In this document: positions 8,362 through 17,961 of the stretch, one piece after another
Numbering within the stretch: the first letter of the stretch is position 1
How the letters are laid out: each line of letters begins with the position of its first letter
NCBI GenBank assembly: GCA_947495685.1
Contig: CANLZY010000001.1
Coordinates: forward strand, 62,001 to 126,000
Origin: an uncultured Tropicimonas sp.
Lineage (GTDB): Bacteria; Pseudomonadota; Alphaproteobacteria; Rhodobacterales; Rhodobacteraceae
DNA length: 64,000 nucleotides
Direction: 5' to 3'
Program-made: the position numbers and the translations under genes
The notes under the pieces: generated by a model
What the model saw: only the letters and a program-made list of their open reading frames with translations
What the model was told of the DNA's origin: nothing
The model's database searches: none

Positions 8362-11174
8362 TCGGTTCTGGCCCTCTCCGCACCGTCCTCGATGGCCTTG
8401 ATCAGCCTCTTCTCAAGGGCGCGTCGTTTTGATTCCGAGAAGATCTTCAAACCGAACATGTCCTTCACATAAAAGGTATCGACCACCTGCGCGCCATAGG
8501 TCGCGATCACGGCCGAGGCGATGTAGATATGCGCGTTGGCCAGCGTCCGGGTCAGGTCGTACAGCAGGCCGGGCCGGTCACGGGTATCGACCTCGATCAG
8601 GGTGTAGATCTCGGACCCGTCGTTGTCGAAATGCACCGAAGTCGGGAACCGGAAATCGCGTTCGCGCTTTTTCTGCTTGTCGCGTTTCTGCAGGGCATCG
8701 CGGGGGATTACCTCCCCCTTCAGGGTCTTGTGGATCATCTGGCTCAGTCGGGGCAGGCGGTTGGCCTCGAAGGGGGCGCCGTCGCCATCCTGGATCCAGA
8801 AGATGGCCGTGGCGTATCCATCTTTCGAGGTATAAGTGCGCGCGTCCACGACGTTTGCGCCAACCAACGCCAACGCCCCGGCAAGCCGTGAGAAGATCCC
8901 GGGATGGTCAGCCAGCGCAAAACAGGCGCGCGTGGCGTCACGCTCGATATCCGGGGTCAGGTCGATGCGGATCTCGTCGTTGGGCAGGTCGCTCAGAAGC
9001 CGGGCAAAGACCACGTGGGCATCGGTTGGCAACCCCTGCCAGTAGGGCGAATAATGCCGCTCGATCTCGGCTTCGAGCGCGTCTTCGTTCCACTCGGGCA
9101 GGGCCTCTCGCAAGGATTTCTGCGCCTCTTCGCCGATGTTGTCGCGGTTCAGATCCTCCAGCCCGTTTTCCAACGCATCCGCCGTCTGGCGATGCAGGGA
9201 ACGCAGCAGTTGTGCCTTCCAGTTGTTCCAGGTGTTCGGTCCGACGCCGCGGATGTCGCAGACCGTCAGCACCGTCAGCAGGTCCAGCCGCTTGCGGGTC
9301 TTCACCGTCTTGGCAAAGTCTCGGACCGTGCGCGGATCGGAGATGTCGCGCTTCTGCGCCATGTCCGACATCACCAGGTGCGAGCGTACCAGCCATTCGA
9401 CGGTCTCGGTCTCTTCCGGGGTCAAGCCCAGCCGCTGGCACACGGGCCGCGCGATCCGTGCGCCCAAAATCGAGTGATCCTCGGTTCGACCCTTGCCGAA
9501 ATCGTGCAGAAAGACGGCGAGGTAGAGCACCTTGCGATCGACGCCCTTTTCCAGGATGCGAGAGGCGACCGGCAGTTCCTCGATCAGTTCGCCATGTTCG
9601 ATTTGTGCAAGTACGCGGATGCACTGGATCGTGTGCTCGTCCACCGTGTAGGCGTGGTAGAAGTTGAACTGCATCATCGCGACGATGGGTTCGAACTCAG
9701 GCACAAAGGCCGCCAGCACGCCCAACTCGTTCATCCGGCGCAGAGCGCGCTCCGGGTTGCCATGGTCCAGCATCAGCCGCAGGAAGATCCGCGACGCCTC
9801 GGGGCTGCGGCGCATCTCGGCGTCGATCCGGTCCAGGTTGGCCGACACCAGCCGCATTGCTTCCGGGTGGATCAGGGTATCAGCCCGCAACGCCTCGTCG
9901 AACAGCCGCAGGATGTTGAGATTGTCCGCAAGGAAGGCATCATCGTCGGCAATGGCCAGGCGCCCGCCCTTCATGACAAAACCGTCGCGCACCTTCGGGC
10001 GACGGCGGAACAATCCGGCCAGCATTGGCGGCCGCTTCGCGTGGGCGGCTTCCAGCGCGGTCAGGAAGATCCGCGTCAGCTCTCCGACCTGAGTGGCGTG
10101 GCGGAAGTAGTCCTGCATGAAGTGCTCGACCGCGCGCCGGCCGGTGTGATCCGTGTATCCCAGCCGTTCGGCCACCGGCACCTGCATGTCAAAGGTCAAC
10201 TGATCCACTGGGCGCCCGGTGATCAGGTGCAGATGGGCGCGCGCTGCCCACAGGAAGTTCTCGGCCTGTTCAAAGGCCCAGTATTCTTCGGGCGAAAACA
10301 CTTCGAGCCCGACCAGCTCCTCGATACGGTTCACGCGGTGAACATACTTGGCGATCCAGAACAGCGATTGAAGGTCGCGCAGCCCACCCTTGCCCTCCTT
10401 GATGTTGGGTTCCAGCATGTAGCGCTGGCCACCTTGTTTCTGGTGGCGTTCCTCGCGTTCGTTGAGCTTGGCCTCGATGTAGTCCTTGCTCGATCCGTTG
10501 AAGAGGTCCGTCCACAGTCGGTCTGCCAACATCTCGGTCAACACCGGGTCGCCGTCGACGTGACGCATCTCCAACAGCGAAGTCCGGATTGTGTAATCTT
10601 CGCGCCCGAGCCGGATGCATTCGCGCAACGTGCGGGTGGCGTGGCCGACCTTCAGTCGGAGATCCCACAGGATATACAGCATCTCCTGAACGATGCTTTC
10701 GATCCGCGGGGTCAGCTTTTCCTCTGACAGAAACAGCAGGTCCAGGTCCGAGTGAGGGGCCATCTCGGCCCGACCATAGCCGCCCACGGCAATGACGGTC
10801 ATGTGCTGTTCGCTGGCGTCGGCGCCACCGGGAACGAGCAGGAACTTGGCTGTCCAGAATGCAGTGCGGACGACACAGTCCGTCAGCCAGGCATAGGAAT
10901 GCACCAGCGGGCGGGCGGCCCGTGGTGACCGTTCAAACGCCACCTCGATCGCCGTCCGGCCACGCAGCAGCGCTTCGGCCAGGATCTCTCGCGCCTGGGC
11001 ACGTCGTTCGGTGCCGTCGCCGGTGGCAACGGCGGCGGTCAGGCGTTCCGGGAGACCCGCAAAGTCGAAGATGTCTGCCGCGGGGCAGATCAGATCGTCG
11101 GGTGCGGGCGGCGATACGGGGCCGTGGCTCGGCTCAGAAGCCGAAGCCACCGAAGCTTCTCGGGGCAGGGTCAA
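8358..11174 (-). CDS. glnD: PII uridylyltransferase / uridylyl-removing enzyme
   Basis: About 938 residues. It senses glutamine and modifies PII proteins to control nitrogen assimilation. Domains in order: nucleotidyltransferase with GGYGRAEMAPHSDLDLLFL (about 150-170), GlnE-like helical part, HD hydrolase with FLHDFGKGRTEDHS (about 500), and two C-terminal ACT domains (LADHPGIFSRLAGAL and TRDRPGLLYDLTRTL). The start is not an ATG: TTG at 11174 (41-bp overlap with the upstream lipoprotein gene) or GTG at 11150 (17-bp overlap). It is followed directly by murJ. Confidence 0.96.
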   Translation of the reverse strand: MTLPREASVASASEPSHGPVSPPAPDDLICPAADIFDFAGLPERLTAAVATGDGTERRAQAREILAEALLRGRTAIEVAFERSPRAARPLVHSYAWLTDCVVRTAFWTAKFLLVPGGADASEQHMTVIAVGGYGRAEMAPHSDLDLLFLSEEKLTPRIESIVQEMLYILWDLRLKVGHATRTLRECIRLGREDYTIRTSLLEMRHVDGDPVLTEMLADRLWTDLFNGSSKDYIEAKLNEREERHQKQGGQRYMLEPNIKEGKGGLRDLQSLFWIAKYVHRVNRIEELVGLEVFSPEEYWAFEQAENFLWAARAHLHLITGRPVDQLTFDMQVPVAERLGYTDHTGRRAVEHFMQDYFRHATQVGELTRIFLTALEAAHAKRPPMLAGLFRRRPKVRDGFVMKGGRLAIADDDAFLADNLNILRLFDEALRADTLIHPEAMRLVSANLDRIDAEMRRSPEASRIFLRLMLDHGNPERALRRMNELGVLAAFVPEFEPIVAMMQFNFYHAYTVDEHTIQCIRVLAQIEHGELIEELPVASRILEKGVDRKVLYLAVFLHDFGKGRTEDHSILGARIARPVCQRLGLTPEETETVEWLVRSHLVMSDMAQKRDISDPRTVRDFAKTVKTRKRLDLLTVLTVCDIRGVGPNTWNNWKAQLLRSLHRQTADALENGLEDLNRDNIGEEAQKSLREALPEWNEDALEAEIERHYSPYWQGLPTDAHVVFARLLSDLPNDEIRIDLTPDIERDATRACFALADHPGIFSRLAGALALVGANVVDARTYTSKDGYATAIFWIQDGDGAPFEANRLPRLSQMIHKTLKGEVIPRDALQKRDKQKKRERDFRFPTSVHFDNDGSEIYTLIEVDTRDRPGLLYDLTRTLANAHIYIASAVIATYGAQVVDTFYVKDMFGLKIFSESKRRALEKRLIKAIEDGAERARTE

Positions 11175-12315
11175 TGACGGTCACCTGGTTGTTCCTGATC
11201 TGGCCCACGGCGAGGCCACGTTGATTGGTGCCGTCCGGCAGCAGGCGGAAGATACCGCTCACCCCGGCAAACCCCGATCCCTGTGTCAGGGACGTACGGG
11301 TCAGGGCTGCGGATTTTTTCTGACCGACCAGCGCGCCGATTGCGGCGATGCCGTCATAGGACAATCCGGCAAGCGGATGCGGTTGGCTGCCAAAGGCGGC
11401 GGCGTAGCGGTTGTTGAAATTGGCGCTCAGCCCCGGGTCGGGCAGGGCCAGCCAGGCGCCCTGAAGGCCGGGCTGGGTCAGGGCCTCGGACGGAATGTCC
11501 AGGCGGGCCAGGCCGATGAACTGACTCGTCGTGGTCGAGACGCCGTTCTCGGGCAGCAACTGGGCCAGGAACGGCATCGCGCCAGCGTTGTCCGAGGTGA
11601 AGAAGACGGAATTGGCACCGGTGGACTGCACCTGGGCGGCGATCTGCGGAACCGCAGCGACCAGCCCTTGCTGGGACAGCTCGAACGAGGCATTGCCCGC
11701 CATGCTGGTGCGACCGTTTCCGGCGATGGCTCGTGCAATGGCGTCGCGACCGACCTCTTCTGCGGTCGAACGGGCGTTCACGACAAAGATGTTGCCCTTT
11801 CCCTGGGCCCCGGCGTAGCCAACCAACCGGCTGGCCGTGTTGTCGAACGTGTTGCCCAGCACAAAGACGTTCCCGCCGGCGATGGCGGGGTTGTTGGAGA
11901 ACGACAGCACGTTCAGGCCACGGTTGGCTACGGCCAGTCCGGCGGCGTTGGCGGCACCGGAATACAGCGGACCGACCAGGATCTTGGCACCTTCGTCGGC
12001 CGCCTTTGTCGCGGCGGCGGCCGCACCTCCGGCATTGCCACCGGTGGGATAGACCCTAAGGTCGATCTGCACACCTTCGAGATCCGCAATGGCCATGCGC
12101 GCGGCGTTTTCAAGATTGCGCGAAACCACGGCGTCGCCCTGGCTGCCGGAGCTTCCCGGTACCAGCAAGGCCACTGGAACGGGCGCGCCCGCGTCGATCT
12201 TGGGGCCGCCGCTTCCACCGGAGACCGGAACGTCACAAGCTGACAAAAGCAGGGCGGCGGCGAGAGCAAGGCCGCGGCCCGCAAACGTACGGGGAATTCT
12301 AAATGCAGAAAACAT
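11134..12315 (-). CDS. LpoA-like lipoprotein, penicillin-binding protein activator
   Basis: 393-residue lipoprotein: signal peptide with lipobox LLLSAC (Cys about residue 27), then a type I periplasmic-binding fold (Leu/Ile/Val-binding-like; PVALLVPGSSGSQGDAVVSRNLENAARMA is its first strand and helix). In proteobacteria this family (LppC/LpoA) stimulates class A penicillin-binding proteins. Genomic position opposite rsmI and yraN is typical of the family. The C-terminal end overlaps glnD, suggesting lpoA-glnD-murJ form one transcript. The alphaproteobacterial members lack the N-terminal TPR of E. coli LpoA, so the activator role is by analogy. Confidence 0.85.
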   Translation of the reverse strand: MFSAFRIPRTFAGRGLALAAALLLSACDVPVSGGSGGPKIDAGAPVPVALLVPGSSGSQGDAVVSRNLENAARMAIADLEGVQIDLRVYPTGGNAGGAAAAATKAADEGAKILVGPLYSGAANAAGLAVANRGLNVLSFSNNPAIAGGNVFVLGNTFDNTASRLVGYAGAQGKGNIFVVNARSTAEEVGRDAIARAIAGNGRTSMAGNASFELSQQGLVAAVPQIAAQVQSTGANSVFFTSDNAGAMPFLAQLLPENGVSTTTSQFIGLARLDIPSEALTQPGLQGAWLALPDPGLSANFNNRYAAAFGSQPHPLAGLSYDGIAAIGALVGQKKSAALTRTSLTQGSGFAGVSGIFRLLPDGTNQRGLAVGQIRNNQVTVIDPAPRSFGGFGF

Positions 12316-12409
12316 GGGCTAAATCTCGTTTTTCCTGGTCATCGCGGGTATCGGGTGCACAGAAGGCCCCGAGCGGGGCAAAGCCTATGACGGGGAGGGC
12401 CGCAAGTAA

Positions 12410-13294
12410 ATGACCGAGGCAGGACAAGTGCGGGTGTTTCGCGAAGTATCGCTGGACCCGGGCGTGCATTTTGTTGCGACACCCATCGGCAGTGCCCGGG
12501 ATGTCACGTTGCGGGCTCTGGATATCCTGGCCTCGGCCGATGTGATCGCCGCCGAAGACACCCGCACCACGCGACACCTGATGGATCTTCATGGTGTGCC
12601 GCTGGGCGGGCGTCCGATGATTCCCTATCACGATCACAACGGTGCGGCGCAGCGGCCAAGGCTGTTGGAGATGATCCGGCAGGGCAAATCGGTTGCCTAT
12701 GCCTCGGAGGCGGGCATGCCGCTGGTGGCGGACCCCGGCTTTCAGTTGGGGCGGGCCGCGATCGAGGCCGGGCTTTTTGTCACAGGCGCCCCGGGGCCGT
12801 CTGCGGTGCTGGCGGCGCTGACGGTGTCGGGCCTGCCCAGTGACCGGTTCATGTTCGTCGGGTTTCCACCTGCCGCCGGTGGACCGCGCAAGACCTGGAT
12901 CCGCAATTTGTCAGGTGTCGATGCGACGCTCATCCTGTTCGAATCGCCCAAGCGGCTTGGGCGGTTACTGGGCGACCTGATCCCGGAGTTCGGCGCCGAT
13001 CGCAGGGCCGCGATGTGCCGTGAACTGACCAAGAAGTTCGAGGAGGTGGAGCGGGGCACGCTGAGCGAACTGTCGCAACGGCTGGCCGAGCGCTCTCTCA
13101 AGGGTGAAGTCGTGCTGGTTCTGGACCGGGCCGGAAAACCGGAGGCGGACACAGAAACGGTCGAGGCTGCCCTTCTGGAAGCCCTGGCTGACGCACCGGT
13201 CAAACAGGCATCGGCACTGGTGGCCGAACGATTCGAGCTGAAGAAGCGGGATGTCTACCAGATGGCCCTGCGGCTCAGGGGCGAGGCGGAATGA
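12410..13294 (+). CDS. rsmI: 16S rRNA (cytidine-1402-2'-O)-methyltransferase RsmI
   Basis: 294 residues of the tetrapyrrole-methylase fold. VHFVATPIGSARDVTLRALDILASADVIAAEDTR (about 20-53) is the RsmI N-terminus, and GPSAVLAALTVSGLPSDRFMFVGF the second SAM-site region. Methylates C1402 in the ribosomal P site. Divergent from the LpoA-like gene with 94 bp between start codons; overlaps yraN by 4 bp. The first ten residues are poorly conserved in general, so a slightly later start is possible. Confidence 0.96.
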   Translation: MTEAGQVRVFREVSLDPGVHFVATPIGSARDVTLRALDILASADVIAAEDTRTTRHLMDLHGVPLGGRPMIPYHDHNGAAQRPRLLEMIRQGKSVAYASEAGMPLVADPGFQLGRAAIEAGLFVTGAPGPSAVLAALTVSGLPSDRFMFVGFPPAAGGPRKTWIRNLSGVDATLILFESPKRLGRLLGDLIPEFGADRRAAMCRELTKKFEEVERGTLSELSQRLAERSLKGEVVLVLDRAGKPEADTETVEAALLEALADAPVKQASALVAERFELKKRDVYQMALRLRGEAE

Positions 13295-13644
13295 CCGGGG
13301 CCGTCGGGTATCACGCTGGCCTTGCCGCCGAAGAAATCGTCGAACGTCACTATGTCGACATGGGTTTGCAGCCGGTGGTGCGCCGCTGGCGGGGGACGGG
13401 CGGCGAGATCGACCTGATTGTCCGCGATGGCGCCGGGCTGATCTTTGTCGAGGTAAAGAAGGCGCGGGATTTTGCCCGGGCGGCCGAGCGGGTGACAGCC
13501 CGGCAACAGCAACGGATCCAGTCTGCCGCGGGCGAATACCTCGGCACAATGCCGGAAGGGCAGGCGACAGAGGCCAGATTCGACGTGGCCCTTGTGGACG
13601 GGCAGGGGCATGTCCACATCATCGAAAACGCCTTCGGTCTCTGA
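13291..13644 (+). CDS. YraN family endonuclease-like protein (UPF0102)
   Basis: 117-residue protein with a restriction-endonuclease-like core. A conserved E (AAEEIVE), GGEIDLIVRD and FVEVKKA (about residues 42-60) form the D...ExK metal-binding pattern of PD-(D/E)xK nucleases. Cellular role unproven. Starts inside the rsmI stop codon (ATGA). The order lpoA / rsmI-yraN-gshB is conserved in many proteobacteria. Confidence 0.92.
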   Translation: MTGAVGYHAGLAAEEIVERHYVDMGLQPVVRRWRGTGGEIDLIVRDGAGLIFVEVKKARDFARAAERVTARQQQRIQSAAGEYLGTMPEGQATEARFDVALVDGQGHVHIIENAFGL

Positions 13645-13708
13645 TCCGGGCAGTTGCCTCGCCCGGGGACATCGGCGATGAAGGTTCAAACGATCAAGGA
13701 ATGCCCAT

Positions 13709-14653
13709 ATGCCGCTTCGAATTGCCTTTCAGATGGACCCGATCACCGGGGTCGACATCGACGCCGACAGCACGTTTCGACTGGCCGAAGAGGCGCAGGG
13801 CCGTGGCCACGAGATGTTCTTTTACACGCCCGACCGGCTGACCTGGCGCGACGGGCGCGTCGTGGCGCGGGCGCAGTCGATGACCGTGCGGCGGGTGAAG
13901 GGCGACCATGTCACGCTGGGCGAAGAGCACGAGCTGGACCTGGGCACGGTGGACGTGGTCTGGCTGCGGCAGGATCCACCGTTCGACATGGGTTACATCA
14001 CCACAACCCATATTCTGGAGCAGTTGTCGCCGCAGGTGCTGGTGGTCAACGATCCGTTCTGGGTGCGCAATTGCCCGGAAAAGCTGCTGGTGCTGCAATT
14101 TCCCGACCTGATCCCGCCGACCATGATCGCGCGCGAACTGGAAGACCTGCGCAGCTTCAAGGCCGAGCATGACGACATCATCCTCAAGCCGCTCTATGGC
14201 AACGGTGGCGCGGGTGTATTCCGGCTTGACCCGAACGACCGCAACCTTGCCTCGCTGCACGAACTGTTTGTCACGCTCAGCCGCGAGCCGCTGATTGCGC
14301 AGAAATTCATCCCTGACGTCTCCAACGGCGACAAACGGGTGATCCTGGTTGATGGCGAACCCGTGGGGGCAATCAACCGGGTGCCGGCGGCCGGGGAAAC
14401 CCGCTCCAACATGCATGTTGGTGGCCGGCCCGAAAAGATAGGCCTGTCGGACCGCGACAAGGAAATCTGTGCCGCCATCGGGCCGCTGCTGCGGGAACGC
14501 GGGCAGATCTTTGTCGGAATCGACGTCATCGGCGACTACCTGACCGAAATCAACGTGACCTCGCCAACCGGCATCCAGGAGTTGGAACGGTTTGACGGAA
14601 TCAACGTCGCCGAGAAGATCTGGCAAGCCATCGAGGCCCGCCGCGCGGGCTGA
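13709..14653 (+). CDS. gshB: Glutathione synthetase
   Basis: 314 residues, matching the family (E. coli 316). ATP-grasp ligase joining gamma-glutamylcysteine and glycine. Start [23 protein letters not shown], substrate region [16 protein letters not shown], glycine loop [11 protein letters not shown] (about 170) and C-terminal [18 protein letters not shown] are all family hallmarks. AAGGAA ribosome site upstream. Likely co-transcribed with the hydrolase that follows 14 bp later. Confidence 0.97.
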   Translation: MPLRIAFQMDPITGVDIDADSTFRLAEEAQGRGHEMFFYTPDRLTWRDGRVVARAQSMTVRRVKGDHVTLGEEHELDLGTVDVVWLRQDPPFDMGYITTTHILEQLSPQVLVVNDPFWVRNCPEKLLVLQFPDLIPPTMIARELEDLRSFKAEHDDIILKPLYGNGGAGVFRLDPNDRNLASLHELFVTLSREPLIAQKFIPDVSNGDKRVILVDGEPVGAINRVPAAGETRSNMHVGGRPEKIGLSDRDKEICAAIGPLLRERGQIFVGIDVIGDYLTEINVTSPTGIQELERFDGINVAEKIWQAIEARRAG

Positions 14654-14667
14654 TCCGGGAGGGCGGC

Positions 14668-15573
14668 ATGAGCTGGCGGCTAGCACGGTTGAACATGTTT
14701 CTCCGGTGGGTCGTGCGCCCGAAACTGGCCGCCACACGTACCCCCGACGAGGCGCGGCGCGACTTTGACCTGTTCGCGCCGCTTGCGTTGCGGGCGCCGC
14801 CGAATGTCTTGCACCTGACAGAGCCGGGCACGCCGGAGCTTCACTGGGTCAGCGTCGGGCGGTGCCTGCCGCGTCATGTCATCCTGCATTTCTTTGGGGG
14901 TGCCTATATCTCCGGCAGCCCGCGGACCCACCGGAGCATGCTGGGGCGGCTGTCGAGTCTGACAGGGCTGCGGGTGGCGATCCCGGCCTATCGGCTTGCC
15001 CCGGGCGATCCGGCCCCGGCACAGTTCGACGACGCACGCGCAGCCCATGCCCACCTGTTGCAGCTCGGCTATCCACCGGAGAACATCATCCTGGGGGGTG
15101 ACAGCGCTGGGGGCGGGCTGGCGCTGGCGCTGCTGGCGGACCTGTGTGCCCGCGACCTGCGGCCCGCCGCGCTCTATGCCATCTCGCCGTGGACCGACCT
15201 GACGCTGAGCGGCGACAGCCTGATCACGAATGCCGACCGCGAGCCGCTGCTTCCGGTGTCGCGGGTGCAGGAGGTGGTCGGCTATGTGCTGGGGGACGTC
15301 GCGGCCGATGATGCACGGGTGTCGCCGCTGTTTGCAGAGTTTCGCCGCCCGCCGCCAGTGCAGATTCATGTCGGCACGACCGAGATCCTGCTGGACGATG
15401 CCTGCCGGATGGCAGACCGCCTGCGGGCCAGCGGAGGCCGTGTGGAGCTGCGGTGTTGGGAAAACACGCCCCATGCCTGGCCGATCTTTGATGGCTATGT
15501 CCCCGAAGCCCGCCAGACGTTGTTTCAGATCGCCGAATTCATCCGGCAGGAGTCAGGTGTTCCGGCCCGTTGA
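14668..15573 (+). CDS. Alpha/beta hydrolase of the hormone-sensitive-lipase type
   Basis: 301 residues. Nucleophile motif GDSAGGGLA (about 146-153), acid in GTTEILLDDA and histidine in NTPHAW give an intact catalytic triad. The oxyanion HGGG motif is altered to HFFGGAY (about residue 71), which changes the His position but keeps two glycines. Esterase or lipase activity on a short acyl ester is likely; substrate unknown. Overlaps the 3' end of the opposing comM by 21 bp. Confidence 0.83.
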   Translation: MSWRLARLNMFLRWVVRPKLAATRTPDEARRDFDLFAPLALRAPPNVLHLTEPGTPELHWVSVGRCLPRHVILHFFGGAYISGSPRTHRSMLGRLSSLTGLRVAIPAYRLAPGDPAPAQFDDARAAHAHLLQLGYPPENIILGGDSAGGGLALALLADLCARDLRPAALYAISPWTDLTLSGDSLITNADREPLLPVSRVQEVVGYVLGDVAADDARVSPLFAEFRRPPPVQIHVGTTEILLDDACRMADRLRASGGRVELRCWENTPHAWPIFDGYVPEARQTLFQIAEFIRQESGVPAR

Positions 15574-17079
15574 AACCCGAAAGCTGACGGCCTCGGCAAT
15601 ATGGGGCTTGCGCACGTCGGGGCTCTGGTCGAGGTCCGCGATGGTTCGCGCGACACGCAGAACCCGGTGGTAGCCACGCGCCGACAGGCCGAAGGTTTGC
15701 GACACCTTTCGCAGCAGGGCATGCCCTTCCACGTCGGGGCGGGCGATTTCCTCCAACAGGGTTCCTTCGGCGTCAGCGTTGACCCGCAGGCCGCTGTGCC
15801 CCTCGAACCGCCGGGTCTGTATGTCCCGGGCGGTGGCCACACGCGCGGCCACTTTCGCACTGTCTTCGGTGGGTGGTGGCAGGTCCAGATCCGTGAACGC
15901 GACTGGCGGCACCTCGACCCGAAGGTCGATGCGGTCGAGCAGCGGTCCCGAGATCCGGCCAAGGTAATCTTCGCCACATCCGGGGGCCCGGGCGCAGGCG
16001 CGGGACGGGTCGCCCAGGTGACCGCATTTGCAGGGGTTTGCCGCTGCCACCATCAGGAACCGGCAGGGATAGCGGACATGAGCGTTGGCACGGGCGACCA
16101 CCACGTCACCGGATTCCATCGGCTGGCGCAGGGTTTCGAGCACCTGCCGCGGAAACTCCGGAAATTCATCCATGAACAGAACGCCGTTGTGCGCCAACGA
16201 GATTTCGCCGGGCTTCGCGCCGCGTCCGCCTCCGACGATCGCCGCCATGGAAGCGGTGTGGTGCGGTTCGCGGAACGGGCGGTCCCGCGAGATGCCGCCT
16301 TCGTCCAACAGCCCGGACAGCGAATGGATCATCGAGGTTTCCAGCGCCTCCACCGCAGACAATGGCGGCAGAATTCCGGGCATCCGGGCCGCCAGCATCG
16401 ATTTTCCCGATCCCGGCGAGCCGACCATCAGAAGGTGATGGCGCCCTGCCGCCGCGATCTCCAGCGCCCGCTTTGCCCGCTCCTGACCCTTGACGTCGCG
16501 CAGGTCCTTTCCTGCGGACCTGTGCACGACCTCGCCGGGGCTGGCTGGGGTCAGAATTGCCTGTCCGGTGAAATGGCGCACGGTGGCACTCAGCGAGTCG
16601 GCGGCAAAGACGGTCGTCGCGCCGACCCACGCGGCCTCTGGTCCGCAGCCCTTCGGACACAGAAGCGACCGGTTGCCCGCCGCGGCCGCCACCGCCGCTG
16701 GCAGCGCGCCGATCACCGGCACCAGGGTGCCATCAAGGGACAATTCTCCAAGCGCGACGGTTTGGTCGACCTCTTCGGGCGGCAGGATCTCCAAGGCCGC
16801 AAGCAGCGCCATGGCGATGGGCAGGTCGAAATGCGAGCCTTCCTTTGGCAGGTCGGCAGGCGACAGGTTGATCGTGATGCGTTTGGAGGGCAGGGCAATG
16901 GCCATGCTTTGCAACGCGGCGCGAACCCGCTCTCGCGCTTCGCTGACGGCCTTGTCGGGAAGCCCCACGATGGAAAAGGCCGGCAGCCCCGGTGATACCG
17001 CGCACTGGACCTCGACCGGGCGGGCGTCCACCCCCTCGAAGGCTACCGTATGGGCAAGTGCCACCAAGTTGCGCCTCAT
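15553..17079 (-). CDS. ComM/YifB family AAA+ ATPase
   Basis: 508 residues. The N-terminal ribosomal-S5-like domain carries VDARPVEVQCAVSPGLPAFSIVGLPDKAV. It is followed by the Mg-chelatase-type AAA+ core with Walker A MVGSPGSGKSMLA (about 220) and Walker B GVLFMDEFPEF, and the YifB C-terminal helical domain. The homologue ComM is a hexameric helicase aiding branch migration of transformed DNA in competent bacteria; elsewhere the role is less clear. Full-length. Convergent with the hydrolase gene. Confidence 0.93.
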   Translation of the reverse strand: MRRNLVALAHTVAFEGVDARPVEVQCAVSPGLPAFSIVGLPDKAVSEARERVRAALQSMAIALPSKRITINLSPADLPKEGSHFDLPIAMALLAALEILPPEEVDQTVALGELSLDGTLVPVIGALPAAVAAAAGNRSLLCPKGCGPEAAWVGATTVFAADSLSATVRHFTGQAILTPASPGEVVHRSAGKDLRDVKGQERAKRALEIAAAGRHHLLMVGSPGSGKSMLAARMPGILPPLSAVEALETSMIHSLSGLLDEGGISRDRPFREPHHTASMAAIVGGGRGAKPGEISLAHNGVLFMDEFPEFPRQVLETLRQPMESGDVVVARANAHVRYPCRFLMVAAANPCKCGHLGDPSRACARAPGCGEDYLGRISGPLLDRIDLRVEVPPVAFTDLDLPPPTEDSAKVAARVATARDIQTRRFEGHSGLRVNADAEGTLLEEIARPDVEGHALLRKVSQTFGLSARGYHRVLRVARTIADLDQSPDVRKPHIAEAVSFRVSTGRNT

Positions 17080-17244
17080 TTTTCATGTTCTGGGTTAACG
17101 CATGCTCTTCATGCCTTTACAAAAGGTTAACTCTGTTTTCGTGGCAGTCAGTATGAGCATCTTTCCAATTAACGAAGAATTTTCCTTGGAATTGTCCGAG
17201 TTTTGCCGAAAAAGGACCGTGTAGTTTCCAGATGCATCGGGACC

Positions 17245-17919
17245 ATGATGATCTCGTCTTTTACCAGTTCAGCTCGTTCGTCGACACGAGCTCGTTTCAA
17301 CCGACAGACCTCCGACCGGAGCACCTATGCCGGCAAGAGGCTGCTCGATGTCTTTCTCACGCTGCTTGCAATTCCGCTTGTGCTGCCGCTGATCCTGCTG
17401 TTGGCGGTGCTTGTTGGACGGGACGGGGCAAACCCGTTCTTCGTGCAACGGCGTCTCGGCCGCGATGGCCGCGTCTTCCGAATGCTGAAGCTGCGCACCA
17501 TGGTGCCGGATGCCGAAGCCCGGCTGGCGACGCTTCTCGACACGGATCGGGCCGCACGCATCGAATGGGAGCGTTTTCAGAAGCTCAGCTCTGATCCGCG
17601 GGTTACGCCATTTGGACAATTTCTGCGCAAGACGTCATTGGACGAGTTGCCTCAGTTCCTGAACGTGCTGCTTGGGACGATGAGCCTTGTCGGCCCGCGA
17701 CCGATGTTGCCCGAACAGCGCGACATGTACCCCGGCACAGCCTATTATCGGTTGAAACCGGGGATCACCGGCCCTTGGCAGGTGTCGGAGCGCAACGGCG
17801 TCTCCTTCTCGGAACGGGCCACCTTTGATGCGATCTACCTGCGCGATCAGAGCGTTCTCGCCGATATCTCACTGATCCTGCGCACGGCAGGTGCAGTGGT
17901 CCGGATGTCCGGACGCTGA
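17245..17919 (+). CDS. ExoY-like undecaprenyl-phosphate sugar transferase
   Basis: About 224 residues, bacterial sugar transferase (WcaJ/ExoY C-terminal) domain. One long N-terminal hydrophobic helix (KRLLDVFLTLLAIPLVLPLILLL) precedes the catalytic part with FRMLKLRTMVPDAE, LRKTSLDELPQFLNVL, MSLVGPRPML and KPGITGPWQVS. It should place the first sugar phosphate on the lipid carrier for an exopolysaccharide. No other polysaccharide gene is adjacent. Start is uncertain: ATG ATG at 17245/17248 is preferred over a TTG at 17203. A second paralogue lies at 53847-54545. Confidence 0.85.
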   Translation: MMISSFTSSARSSTRARFNRQTSDRSTYAGKRLLDVFLTLLAIPLVLPLILLLAVLVGRDGANPFFVQRRLGRDGRVFRMLKLRTMVPDAEARLATLLDTDRAARIEWERFQKLSSDPRVTPFGQFLRKTSLDELPQFLNVLLGTMSLVGPRPMLPEQRDMYPGTAYYRLKPGITGPWQVSERNGVSFSERATFDAIYLRDQSVLADISLILRTAGAVVRMSGR

Positions 17920-17961
17920 CACTTCCGACCAGATGCGACGGGGCAACGATTTCACCGGCTC

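Noticed and set aside
8904-10727. Plus-strand open frame of about 607 codons
   Set aside because: Antisense to glnD, whose domains are all intact; no family features in the opposite reading.
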